A stretch of 64,000 bases of DNA, taken from Aldrovandia affinis (taxonomy: Eukaryota; Chordata; Actinopteri; Notacanthiformes; Halosauridae). Made by a program: the position numbers and the translations under genes. The notes under the pieces are model-generated. The model was not told the DNA's origin. It did not search any database and worked only from the letters and a program-made list of their open reading frames with translations. The stretch is from assembly GCA_029706075.1 (NCBI GenBank), contig JAINUG010000256.1:496001-560000 (forward strand), written 5' to 3'. Within the stretch, counting starts at the first letter, position 1; every line of letters begins with the position of its first letter. Below are positions 1 through 9,993 of this stretch, in pieces.

Positions 1-1640
1 GCACCTCCTACACTGCTTACAGTAGGCCTCAATGTCTTGGTACATACCCGGCCAGTAGCACCGGGCTCTTATCAGCCTGAAGGTCCTCTCTACCCCCTGG
101 TGTCCATGCCCCTCATGCATTCGTTGTAATACCTCCCCTTGCAGACTGTACGGCAACACCACTTGCTTCACCTGTCCCTGTCGGGTATCCTGGAACAGCC
201 GATAAAAAACTCCCCCTTCCTGAACTACCCGCTCCCACTGCCGCAGCAACTCCAGTGTCTGACTATCCTCCTTGGCCCTCTCAACAGGCCCTGGTTTGCG
301 GCCCTGAACCCAGTACCTCACAAAGGCCTTAATGACCGGGTCTACCTGCTGCTGAGATGACAAAACCTCCTCTGAATACACTGGGAAACTGGATGAGCAG
401 CTCACCTCATTCACAGAGATGACACCGCCCACCACCTCTGGCGCCACCTGGGTAGAACGGCCCTCTACTGCAGCATGCCCAGGTAAGAAGGTGGCTACAC
501 TTTCGGAGACTCTGGGACGGGTGCCCTGCCTAGAGAGAGCGTCTGCATTCCCATTCTGCCTGCCCGGCCGATACTGGATGTCAAAATCGAACCTAGCTAG
601 CTCCGACACCCACCTCTGTTCAATAGCTCCAAGCCTAGCAGTTTGCAGATGGCTAAGGGGGTTGTTATCGGTAAAGATAGTAAACCTCCGCCCCAACAGG
701 TACTCACGGAACTTATCCGTCACAGCCCACTTTAGCCCCAGGAGCTCTAACTTCATTGCACTGTAATTCTCCATATTCCTCTCTGCTGGCCGCAGGCCTC
801 GACTCGCATAGGCGACCGGCCTTCTCCCCTCAGTCCCATCCTGCGACAAGACAGCTCCAAGCCCCTGATGGCTTGCATCGACCTCCAAATAAAATGTCTT
901 TGAAAAATCTGCATAAGCCAGCACAGGGGCTGAAATCAACTTCTGCTTCAAACTCTGGAATGCAGACTCGCACTGGGGATTCCATAACTCAAGGAACCGG
1001 GACCTACTCAGTTTCGAACCCTGTCCCTTCGGAGAGGCAAGAGAGGACAACACATGCAACGGGGCAGCCATCTGGGAGAAGCTCTTCACAAAGCGCCTGT
1101 AGTAGCCCGCAAATCCAAGAAATGACTTAAGTTCTGTATAGTTCTGCGGATGTGGCCACTCTGCTACTGCCTGAATCTTCTCTGGGTTGGTGGACACCCC
1201 CTCCTCAGAAATGACATGCCCCAGGTAGTTCACCTTGTGCTGGAATAAGGAGCACTTACTCCACTTCACCTTTAACCCATGCTCCCTAAACCGGGACAAC
1301 ACTATTCACAGCCGGGCCAGGTGCTGCTCGAAGGAAGGCGAAAAAACGACCACATCATCTAAATAAAGTAAAAGAGACTGAAAATGCTGGTCACCCAGAA
1401 TCCTTTCCATGAGCCGTTGAAATGTCCCTGGAGCGTTACATAAGCCAAATGGCATACGATTAAATTCATACAGCCCAAATGGAGTACAAAAAGCAGTCTT
1501 GTGCCGGTCCTTCTCAACCACTGCGACTTGATTGTATCCACTGGCCAGATCCAATGTCGAAAACCATTTTGCTCCATGCAACGCATCAAGGGACTCCTCT
1601 ATCCTGGGTAGAGGATATGCATCTTTCCTGGTCTTCCAAT
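1..1640 (-). pseudogene. gypsy pol, distal part: RT palm, RNase H and integrase zinc-binding region
   Basis: This is the continuation of the polyprotein beyond the piggyBac insertion. RT is recognised by a segment ending FSTLDLASGYNQV and by the catalytic YLDD box at 1354-1365. A connection segment follows with FLGFAGYYRRF. RNase H shows an acidic DAS motif and a TDNNPLSHL motif near 657-690. The left edge encodes paired cysteines after a CYWPG motif, the H2C2 zinc-binding region of a retroviral-type integrase. A TGA at 1306-1308, just after the YLDD region, breaks the frame; the frame otherwise looks open to position 1. The reading frame is the same as that of the proximal pol piece at 3232-4458. 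Non-functional as it stands. Confidence 0.85.
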
Positions 1641-3231
1641 TTAACCCCCTGAGGTCGACGGGAGCGGCGCCGCTCCCAGCAGCAATAAAAGTATATTACT
1701 ATTTCTAATTTCGCGATATTTTATCATACACACGCGACAAAAACATTGACAGAAACCTTAGAATCGCGACTTTCCGATTTGAGCACTGGCAAATCAAATG
1801 GGATTTTTTAAATTAGGTTAATTAGACCAAAAGTAAACCTTGTTTTTTACTCTGTTTTTTACCTTTTAGTAACGTCCCCTTCTATTGACATGGTAACTAG
1901 GTGCGAGTTTCGGGAGGTGTGGGGAGGGGCGTGGGGCCATGTGTGAAACGCCGGCGTAAACAACACAAACTGTCCCGACAATTTGAAGCAAGATTTTATA
2001 CAGACATACAATTTTATTCAAGATGGAAAGATTTTCTGCGCTGCAGTGTTTGAGAGCATCGATGGAAAGCGACGAAGACAATAACTGACGAAGAGTAAGT
2101 AACTATATTTGATTTGCCATGTTATCAAATACTCGTATTCAATATATGAATTCCGTGTGTGAAATTGCAGCGTAAACAATGTCCCGACATTATATCGGAT
2201 CTTGTCTGTGTTTACGGTTATAGCTGCCAGCAACAGACGGTGTATGCTGATATTTATTTGATTTACCATATTTTCAAATACTCGTGAAAATATATGAATT
2301 CCGCGTCTTGTGACGCTATACGAAAAAAAAAATCAGAATCATTGCGGACTGCTGCGAATAATTAACGGGAGGATATTTAACCAGCTGGCATTCTGTTTCG
2401 CGCTTGGACATTATCTAGCTTAGCTTGATAATACCTATTGTGATTAATGTTTCTTGCCTCTCGAGAACTTGTTTGTGTGCTTATTGTGGTTTAGATTCCC
2501 AGCGTTTAGTTTATTCCGAGATTTTGGATACGTTTTGTTTGTTCCTGATCGTTGGTTATTTTGTTTTGTCTTGTTTATGTCTTTCCGTGTCTTCGTAGAC
2601 ACGGATTTTGCTTTCGTTTTCCTACAGACGTTTAAAGATGAATATCTTAAACTTTTGATCATGTGCCTGTGCCCAATGCCAGACTTTGGATGTTGTCAAA
2701 CTGGCTTCTGTTGGTGGCAAGAAATGCATAGGCTACTCTGCAAGATGTCTTTGTCTGATGGCCTTTGACCATGATCTTTCAGGTGTGGATCATGAATATT
2801 CAGTAAATTAGCATATAGCCCTCCCACAGCCTGAAATAAATGTGACCAGTTCTGATAAAAACAGGTTTTTAGCTATTTAGATCTCATATGTGCTAAAACA
2901 TTTTCACACCCTTACATAACCAAGACCTTGATGAACAAACGCACATTGGCAAAACAACCGTCACTATAGTTTAGTGTGTGCTTTCACAACTTTTGTGACA
3001 GCAGAAAAATTAACTATTTTTAACTTGTGTGTTTGTAGATCTATTTACAAGCTGCATATGATACTGACCAAACTATTGATGGCATACAAATGTAGCTGTG
3101 ATTGTCCTTCAAATAAAAATATTAAACACTTTGGAGTAAATGTGTGTTAAATTGATGAAATTGAGATAAATATCAGACCATGCCAAAATCAAAAAACATC
3201 GAAAAGCTTAGCACGGACCTCAGAGGGTTAA
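1641..3231 (+). mobile_element. Non-autonomous piggyBac-like transposon, copy A
   Basis: The element body is 1645-3227 (1583 bp) and is flanked on each side by TTAA (1641-1644 and 3228-3231), the signature target of piggyBac transposons. The ends are inverted: CCCCCTGAGGTC on the left, and the complement of CCCTCTGAGGTC on the right, so the terminal repeats are about 12 bp with one mismatch. No transposase motif was recognised in the interior; the open frames are low-complexity. A second, inverted copy lies at 27668-29065. Copy A carries about 200 bp near 2090-2290 that copy B lacks, including a partly duplicated segment. It sits inside the RT gene of a gypsy element. Confidence 0.85.
1660..1677. 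repeat. Subterminal perfect palindrome of piggyBac-like copy A
   Basis: GGGAGCGGCGCCGCTCCC is an 18-bp perfect palindrome starting a few bases inside the terminal repeat. The equivalent site in copy B (29029-29046) is also a palindrome, with an altered but still paired position. Subterminal repeats are transposase-binding sites in some piggyBac elements; that role here is inference. Confidence 0.75.
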
Positions 3232-4458
3232 TGGGCGGTAGTCAACACACATCCTTAGCCTGCCGTCCTTCTTTTTTACAATGACCAGGGGTGAGGAATA
3301 GGGGCTACTACTTTCCCTAATCACTCCCTGCTCCAACAGCAGTCTAATGTGGGCCTTTACTTCCTCATACTGACTAGGGGGTAACCTTCGATATCTCTGA
3401 CGTACTGGTGTCTCATCTGTCAGTGGAATCTCATGCTGTATAATAACGTCAGTACCCCCCAACTCCTCATCACTAAATGCAAACACATCTGCATATTGAG
3501 CCAACAATGCCCTTGCCTGCCCCAGCTGCTGCTCAGTTAGGCTAGGACAACTAAACTGCAGTAAATTAGCATTTTCTACTCCCTGGCCCCCTACTACTGC
3601 CTCAGCTGAGCATACAGAAACCTGCACCTCCCGAGGTCCTACTTCCTGAAACATCACTTCGCCTGCCCCTCCTACCACGACCTCAGCTGCATAAATACGA
3701 GCTATACGTGTATGAGGCTGTAAACATGTGTCGGTTGTGCCCACATTAAGAACTGGAACTAGAATCTGGCCTCCCTGCATCCTAACATATGCTGTGGTTA
3801 CCACCAGATTACCTGGTAGTACTCCCTCATCTAATGCCAAGCCCTCCACCAGTACTGCCTGACCAGAGGTATTGTTACACTGGGGCCCTGTAGCTGCTAT
3901 AAAACACATGGACCCTGCTGCCACCACCACATCAGAGGAGGCTAACACTTTCGCAAACCCTTCCTTGACCCCCCCCGATTGTTTAGCTGTCCCCACCCCC
4001 GAATGACATGACAAAATTCCACTGCAATCTTTTATTATGTTCATGCCAACTAGGCCGGGGATTTTTGCTTTTTCCAGTTTCGTGACAGGGTCAGAGGGAT
4101 CTTGTACCACCAGAACACCACACTGGGGGAGTATTTTACCCATGATTTCCACATCCAGTTGCATGTAACCCAAATAAGGCATTGACATTCCATTTACTGC
4201 TTTAAGAGTCAGCCACCCACATTCATTTAAAGCACCCTCTCCCTTACTTTCAAAGTGCTCTCTAAAAAAACTATCAGTAATCATGGTGACATTTAAACCT
4301 GTGTCCACTAGACATGGTACCTGCACTCCCCCCATATTGACCTGGATAACAGGGGTAGGCCCTATTAAAGTGCTGACTGCCTCCTCAACTGTATCCCTCG
4401 GACCTAGCAGCTCCCCACCTGTAGTTTGGTCCCTCGCTACAGGGGGCGAAAGTTTCCC
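3232..4458 (-). CDS. gypsy pol, proximal part: retropepsin and RT N-terminus
   Basis: The open frame begins at the frameshift site within the end of gag and continues to the piggyBac insertion. An aspartic protease is recognised by CLVDTG about 45 codons in, with a later LVGMN segment. RT starts with IIQHEIPLTDETPVRQRYR and includes GVIRESSSPYSSPLVIVKK and MCVDYRPL, the first conserved RT blocks. An internal ATG at 4333-4335 is not a likely start, because the frame is open upstream to the gag overlap, implying a Gag-Pol fusion made by -1 frameshifting. The 3' end is cut at the TTAA of the insertion; the last codons of the open frame come from the transposon end. Confidence 0.85.
4413..4458 (-). 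promoter_or_regulatory. Programmed -1 ribosomal frameshift signal (gag/pol)
   Basis: On the minus strand the heptamer GGGAAAC (4458-4452) lies in the gag frame as G GGA AAC, the canonical X XXY YYZ arrangement. A 5-nt spacer (4451-4447) follows, then a hairpin: CCCC (4446-4443) plus CTGTAG (4442-4437), a 12-nt loop, CTACAG (4424-4419), a 2-nt bulge and GGGG (4416-4413). The gag stop codon TAG is part of the stem. Slipping back one base joins gag exactly to the pol frame, which is open from here to 3232. The frames were checked by coordinate arithmetic; frameshifting itself is inferred from known retroviral signals. Confidence 0.82.
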
Positions 4459-5561
4459 TGCAGCTCCTGAGTAACTGCTACCACACCTGGGGCTGGAGCT
4501 GCTTTACTAGTACCCTGGTTGGTCTTAACATCACAGAACCTAGCTATATGCCCAGCCCGCTCACATCTAAAGCATATTGGTCTCCCAGAGGGGTCATACC
4601 TGGGCTCCTGCCTAGGGCGGCGCTGGCCTCTCCCTCCCTGCGCCTGCAGCTGCTCTAGCTTCAGGGTTAGGATCTCCATCCTCTCCTCCTGCTTCTTCAT
4701 GGCCTCCCTGAGCTCACACAAAAGAGGGTCTGGTTTAGAGACAACATTAGCACAGTCTGCTACCCCTGCTCCTGCTGCAGAAGCGTATGCTGCCTTCCCT
4801 TTCAGTGAGTACTCCTCCGCTAACAGAATGGCCTCCCGACGAAGGGTTAAAAACTTCATCTTTGGATCCTGTCTAAGGAGTTTTTTTAGTTCCCTACGGA
4901 GAGCAGGGTCCCTAACGTTCTCTGCAAACTGATTCCCTACCGCCTGCTCCCCACACAAATCTACCTCCTTACTACAACGGTTTATCCCTTCAGCTAATGA
5001 CAGCAGTGCATGCGAATACTCTCTCAGGCTCTCCCCTTCTCTCTGCTTCCTATCAAAAAAACATTTCTGGGCCTGAGTCAAAGAGCATGGGTGTCAATAA
5101 GCTTCCTCTAGGGTTTCCAATAGTAGTGCTGGGTCTCTCCTTACCTCACTCCGACAATGTCTTATCTCCTGCTGTGCTTCCCCTTCAAGGTGGCCATAGA
5201 GGTAAGCTGCCTGCTCTCTAGGGGTATACCTGTCAAAATTCACAGAGCCCTGAACATCATCCACCCATTCGTAATATGAAATAGCACCCGCATGACCAGA
5301 AAACATGGTACCCTTCCTATCTTTTGGCACATACACCAGTTCAACAGCTGGAACCATGGTCACAGGAGCCGTAGACTTAGCTGCGGGTGCAGGTGGAGGT
5401 GGCCCGTCCTGTAGTTCACGTGAGGATGGTTTGGCCTCTGCCTCCGCCAATTTGGCTGAGAGTTCCTCATTTCTGTCCTTTAGCTGGGTCATCTGCTCCT
5501 TTTCAGCTACCAGTCTTTTCTTCAAATCGTCCAGCTCCTTCTCCAGCTCCTGGGCCGACAT
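4437..5561 (-). pseudogene. gypsy gag (one in-frame stop)
   Basis: The start at 5561 is the first ATG of the frame after the leader. The N-terminus is a coiled coil (LEKELDDLKKRLVAEKEQM), followed by a proline/alanine-rich linker, then a capsid-like helical region with WVDDVQGSVNF and EGEAQQEI. A TGA at 5094-5096 interrupts the frame, which resumes at once in the same phase with QREGESLREYSHALLSLAE. A basic region precedes one CCHC zinc knuckle, CFRCERAGHIARFC, about 30 residues before the end, typical of nucleocapsid. The frame ends at TAG 4437-4439 inside the frameshift hairpin. Apart from the single stop the frame is intact, about 374 codons. Confidence 0.85.
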
Positions 5562-5668
5562 GATGAGCCAGAGAGTCTATTCCACCTCCAGCTGAAGTCT
5601 TCAGCCTATGCCACTGTTTCCTTTAGCGAACCCTAATCTGCTATGAACCACTGTTCGTGACGCCAAAC

Positions 5669-6192
5669 TGTAACCTCCAGTAATTCTAGGTTCTCCTCAT
5701 CAAAGAGGCACTGAGAGTCTTGTAAAAAGTTCAAAAGTTTATTTAACAATTAAAAGTTCATAGAAAAAAGTTATCTCAGTAGCTGATCATAATGTTAAAG
5801 TTGCATTGGTTCACCTCAATAATAGTAAGGAAACAGTGACAAAGGCTAATCCTATAAAACAAACACAACATTAGACATACTATCATGGCAACATTATACA
5901 AGACACTGAAATAATACAAGACAAAAATAATACAAGTTCACCATAAATACATAATCCCGAACGTCTACATACCAAAGAATGTGATGAAAAGCGCCCACCA
6001 ACGTAGGTTTCTCTTTGCAGTCAGCAAGCTTACACTGAACAAACAATGCACCACTCTCCTGCTGCTGCTCCGGCGTGCACACCTGATTGTGATCTGACAA
6101 GATTGGCGCTCCATTTCCCCATTTCAACCTAGGGCGCCAGCATAGAAAAGGGCGCGCACATGCAGGGGCGGCATCTCCAGAGCTTGTGATGT
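5669..6192 (-). repeat. LTR of the gypsy element
   Basis: On the minus strand this segment ends in GGAGGTTACA, followed directly by a leader resembling a primer-binding site (TTTGGCGTCACGAAC, about 5651-5667). It contains AATAAA about 75 bp before that end, suitable as the LTR poly(A) signal. The start of the LTR, near TGACATCACAAGC at about 6192, is uncertain because an L2 fragment abuts it. The second LTR is outside the window. Confidence 0.65.
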
Positions 6193-6453
6193 CATTTACA
6201 TTTACATTTTACATTTTAAGCATTTAGCAGACGCTCTTATCCAGAGCGACTTACAAGATGTGCATTAATACAAGGTGAGAACAATCAAAGTTAGCGTACA
6301 AGATCAGTGCAGTAAAACAGCAAAAGACATCATTGCAGGCGTCTGCGTATCATACCTGTAACATTGGGAAAGAAAAGGTTAGTGTTTTTTTTTTTATTTT
6401 TATTTTTTTTTTTTTAGAACAAGTAAACAGTGGTGACGACAGATTGACTAGAT

Positions 6454-6641
6454 CAGGGGTCGGCAACCTGCGGCTCCGGAGCCGCATGCGGCTCTTTGAG
6501 CCTTATGTTGCGGCTCCGCGTGGCTTGGGAAAATAAATAATAAGTATCCAATTGAATCGGGCGCAAAATTGGGCGAATGTTTTTCGCTGCGACCGATTCA
6601 TTTGCACCCCCTCTTTGAGTGTTATGGGTTGCCGACCCCTG
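6454..6641 (+). mobile_element. hAT-type MITE (188 bp)
   Basis: Terminal inverted repeats are CAGGGGTCGGCAACC on the left and its exact complement on the right. The element is flanked by a perfect 8-bp direct repeat, GACTAGAT (6446-6453 and 6642-6649), the hAT target-duplication length. Just inside the left end is a perfect 16-bp palindrome, GCGGCTCCGGAGCCGC (6470-6485). No coding capacity, so it depends on a transposase elsewhere. Confidence 0.9.
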
Positions 6642-7190
6642 GACTAGATGGACAGTGTTCAGTGGTAGTGGAGTCTGAAGAGGTGGGTTTTGAGTCTCTT
6701 GCAGAAGATTGGAAGTGATTCCGCAGTCCTGACCGATTGCGGGAGGTCGTTCCACCAACGAGGGACCAGGACAGAGAAGAGGCGAGACCGCGAGGAGCGG
6801 CTGCCAGGCGCCCGGAGGGATGGGGCAGTCAGTCTGCCAGCGGAGGCGGAGCGGAGGGGTCTGGACGGGGTGTAGGGCGTGATGAGTGACTGGAGGTATG
6901 GGGGAGCAGTACCTCTGGCCGCTTGAAAAGCAAGCACCAGTGACTTGAATCTGATGCGTGCTGCGATGGGGAGCCAATGCAGAGAGGAGAGTAGAAGGGT
7001 GACGTGGGTGAACTTCGGCTGGTTGAACACCAGGCGAGCAGCGGCGTTCTGGACTAGTTGCAGTGGCTTGATGGCACAGGCCGGAAGGCCTGCCAGCAAG
7101 GAATTGCAGTAGTCCAGACGTGAGATCACCAGGGCCTGGACCAGGAGTTGAGTGGCCTCTTGGGTGAGGAACGGTCTGATCCTCCGGATG

Positions 7191-7224
7191 TTGTGGAGGG
7201 AGAAACCAATTTCTCCCTCCACAA
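7191..7224. repeat. Perfect hairpin at the L2 5' junction
   Basis: TTGTGGAGGGAGAAA (7191-7205) is followed after CCAA by its exact complement (7210-7224). The left arm begins in L2 sequence: the intronic L2 copy reads TTATGGAGGG at the equivalent place, then diverges. The hairpin is therefore at the truncation point, as expected from a snap-back event during integration (inference). Confidence 0.85.
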
Positions 7225-7424
7225 CCAATGTCTAACCAATTTCAGCCCTTGCAGGAAGAGGATCTAGCCCAGTACTCTGTGAGTGGAAGGACTGATGAGC
7301 CCCAGGGCACCCTGGCGACCATGCCACCCAGGAAAAGGGAGTTAATTGTAGTGGGTTTCAATCAGTAAAGGTATAGACATGTTGCCTGCCTGGTGCTCAG
7401 GTCGGAGACCTCCTGGAACATGCG

Positions 7425-8861
7425 TGTAACCCAGACAAATAGAGCCTAGTAATAATGCACTTCTAGTGTCATAAAATGATAAATAGAATGACCCTTAAAA
7501 AAAATTAATAAGTACTACTGTGACGACCATGCCCTGTCTTCCTCAACTGCAGTAATGGCTGTCGGCCAGCTGGTGGCAGTGTTGCATGCCGTCCCTCCCT
7601 TCCCCTGGAATTGCCTTAATTGCCGTTTGTGGCTAATTATACCATTATAAATGGTTATGTGTTTATTTTATTTACAGTTCAGGTTTAATTTTATTGTATG
7701 CGCTGCATAGATTTGCTGTGCGCGGAGAACGTGGGAGCAGTGCGCGATTGCGCAAGCGCGCAGTTTAGAGGGAACATTGATTGCAGTCATTTGCAATGGG
7801 ATGTTAATTATTATTTTGGCTTTGTTTATGCAAGGCCGGGTTTTTTTGTTCCTGTTGGAGTTTATTTAATAGTCTGTTGAGTTCACTGGATCCTGGATAT
7901 CATCTGCATCCTGCTCGTCTTCACTGAAGGGACTGTGGCGGAGTGTGGACTGGCGAGCCACCCAAGTCGACCACCTTTTGACCTGACAGAGAGAGAGAAA
8001 AGTTGAACTGTGCTTTCTACAAAATTGGTAGGACAGTTTTATTTTCCCATCTCTACACACCAGCGGAACCAACGGAAAGTGGTTCAATAACCACGGATTG
8101 AACTGAGAGAATTGGATGAGGATTCATTTTGCAATATTCAGGAGGACTGAGTAGTTTCAAGGACTGAGCAATTTAATTCGCCACTCATAGGGAGTGTGCA
8201 GGTTCATTTATTTTGAATTATAAAGTACTGATGTGTTTGTGATGATATGACAGTTGTGTTTGATAGTCATATGTAAATCAATATTTTATTTTCATATTTG
8301 AATTGGTATTTTATTTTCACATCCAGAATTGAGTAATACTGCTGAATGGGTTTACGATCGAATTTCTTTCAAAATAAGAGTTCTGGTTTCAGTATAAGAG
8401 TTTTTGGTTTAAAACAAGATTCCTATTTGAATGATAAGTATGTCCCTGACTATCTACAAATTCTAAAAGTAATAACCTACACTATGTGGGTAAATAAATA
8501 GGAGAGTCATACTTACCTGTGATTGAAGTAAAGTATTGGATTGTCTTGTAAACAAAGAAAAGGGTATTGATTATTGTCATTTGGAAATCAGTAATCTTCT
8601 CATTGAATCACTCTATATTCTTACATGTCTGTTATTGTGTGCATAGTTTTTCTACTTTTCTAAAATGTAAATATATTAAAGGGTAAAAGAGGAACAATTC
8701 ACTTACCTCTAAACCATAGCTTATGTCTCCGTGTGCGTTCATTCTTGTTGTGCTTGACCATCTCTCTCTTTGGACGAGTCTGTTATCTTCTGTTTATCTG
8801 GTCCATACCCTAATTCAGTATTAGCATTCTAGTAGCAGTGTTCCTTAAGACACTGGTTACA
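7425..8861. mobile_element. Probable solo LTR inserted in CR1 (1437 bp)
   Basis: The segment starts TGTAACCCAG and ends CTGGTTACA, giving 9-10-bp inverted ends beginning TG and ending CA. It splits the CR1 esterase region: the CR1 frame reads CCLPGAQVGDLLEH before it and ADKLLARAGVDPVV directly after it. The flanks TGCG and CGCG may be a decayed 4-bp target duplication. The interior is AT-rich and without protein homology. A solo LTR is the best reading; no internal retroviral genes are present. Confidence 0.6.
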
Positions 8862-8867
8862 CGCGGA

Positions 8868-9180
8868 CAAGCTCCTGGCCAGAGCAGGGGTGGATCCAGT
8901 GGTCATGGTCCATGTTGGAACCAATGACATAGGTAAGGGTAGGTTTGAGGTTCTGCAGGACAAATTTATAGAATTAGGATCAAAGTTAAGTAGCAGAACC
9001 TCCACGGTGATCTTCTCTGGAAGGCAAGCAGAATTGTGTATGGAGATCTATCACATAGCTACAAACCTGGTGCAGGAAAGAGGGGTACAGGTTTATGGGG
9101 CACTGGGACTCATTTTGGAACAGGGGTGACCTGTACAAGTGGGACAGGCTACACTTGAACCGGAGGGGTATAGCTGCATT
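8868..9180 (+). pseudogene. CR1 esterase-like region (fragment)
   Basis: The sequence encodes DPVVMVHVGTNDIGKGRFEV followed by KFIELGSKLSSRTSTVIFS. The GTND box and context match the SGNH esterase-like region found in CR1-group LINE proteins. A frameshift occurs near 9020, and WDRLHLNRRG is recognisable in another frame near 9140-9170. Non-functional. Confidence 0.75.
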
Positions 9181-9429
9181 GGGCCAGTGTATGCTTAGGG
9201 TAGCGGAGAGATATTTACACTAGGGACTGGGGGGGCAGGGAGTTAAATTAGCAGTAGTATTAAGGATAGGGAGGTGTAGACTGCTCAGATGGAAGATACC
9301 AGGGCGGAGTATAATAAATCTGAGGATATAATTAATAAAGATCTTTTAGATCATAACATGAATAGAGGTGGTACGGCACAGTTATGTGTGGAGGAGAAGG
9401 ACAACATAAGTGTGAGTAAGGCTCTGAAG

Positions 9430-9993
9430 TTCATGTGTTTAAATGTGAGAAGCATAAAAAAATATTTTTTTGGAGCTGGAGGCTGTCATGTTGAATGGGG
9501 GTTCAATCAATCAATCAATCAATCTTTATTTTTGTATAGCGCCATTCACAAACAGGTTGTCACACAGCTCTTAGGACATTGTTGGGATTACTGAAACATG
9601 GCTTGGTGCAGCGGATGTGGATGAATATAATATAGAGGGGAACAAATTGTTTAGGAAGGATAGAATAATAAAACAGGAGGGGGAGTGGCCCTTTATGTGC
9701 AGGAAATTCCAGGTATTAACTCATTCATTCCTTGTGAGGACATCTGGATTAGATTACTAATCAATTACGACTTCAATTACCCCTCTACTAATTGGGAGGT
9801 AGTGACAGGTCAGGGTAAATGTGACGAGGAGTTTTTAGATGTGGTCAATGACTGCTTTTTGGTACAGTCTGTTACTCAACCTACGAGAGGGAAATCAATA
9901 CTGGATCTGGTTTTGTGTAACAATCCTGATAGAATTTGCAGCACAGAGGTAGTAGAACCACTAGGGGCAAGTGATCACTGTAGTTATTTCTGA
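9430..9993 (+). pseudogene. CR1 AP-endonuclease domain (fragments)
   Basis: LKFMCLNVRSIK (near 9424-9460) is the first block of an AP-type endonuclease. After a short inserted repeat the sequence resumes with VGITETWL (near 9575-9600), then VALYVQEIPG. A later block reads DFNYPSTNWE, ILDLVLCNN and GASDHCS, matching the D-x-N and S-D-H active-site motifs of LINE endonucleases. These blocks are in different frames, so the domain is dead. Confidence 0.8.
9503..9580 (-). repeat. Rex1-like LINE 3' tail fragment in CR1
   Basis: A (CAAT)n run is followed by CTTTATTTTTGTATAGCGCC and CACAAACAGGTTGTCACA. The same tail is seen in opposite orientation at 33230-33290 and in the same orientation at 47868-47990. 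It interrupts the CR1 endonuclease. Confidence 0.55.

Larger units (their letters stand above)
1..6192 (-). mobile_element. Ty3/gypsy LTR retrotransposon, 5' portion (LTR-gag-PR-RT-RNase H-start of IN)
   Basis: Read on the minus strand, the order is LTR (5669-6192), putative primer site, gag (5561-4437), protease and RT (4458-3232), a piggyBac-like insertion (1641-3231), then the rest of RT, RNase H and the integrase zinc-binding region, which runs off the left edge. The protease-RT-RNase H-integrase order is standard for Ty3/gypsy. The copy is mostly open but degenerate: an in-frame TGA interrupts gag (5094-5096) and another interrupts pol (1306-1308). The distal integrase and the second LTR lie outside the window, so LTR divergence cannot be measured here. 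The outer boundary at 6192 is approximate, because an L2 fragment begins at about that point. Confidence 0.88.
6193..7224 (-). mobile_element. L2-type LINE fragment (RT C-terminus and 3' UTR)
   Basis: Minus-strand coding sequence (7228-6659) matches the C-terminal part of L2/Maui RT proteins: IRPFLTQEATQLLVQALV, SRLDYCNSLLAGLP, KPLQLVQNAAARLVFNQP and LHWLPIAARIRFK, ending LKTHLFRLHYH. The 3' UTR follows, with the module CTCTGGATAAGAGCGTCTGC and a terminal TGTAAA-type repeat near 6193-6225. The copy is 5'-truncated, as LINEs usually are. A hAT MITE (6454-6641) is inserted in its 3' UTR, and a hairpin marks its 5' junction. Confidence 0.85.

Noticed and set aside
2444..2768. Open frames within piggyBac-like copy A (and the matching ones at 28089-28494) as a possible transposase
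   Set aside because: They run on both strands over the same bases, are low in complexity, and show none of the piggyBac transposase motifs; the copies do not keep a common frame.
5094..5096. The gag TGA as a translational readthrough site
   Set aside because: It lies in the middle of the gag capsid region, not at the gag/pol border, and pol is reached through a separate frameshift site; a nonsense mutation is simpler.
6470..6485. The GCGGCTCC palindrome as an operator or transcription factor site
   Set aside because: It is part of a hAT MITE and has no gene context.
7509..7520. TGTGACGACC at about 7510 as the start of the LTR-like insertion in CR1
   Set aside because: CR1 sequence already stops at 7424, and TGTAACCCAG at 7425 pairs with the CTGGTTACA end at 8861, giving a better boundary.
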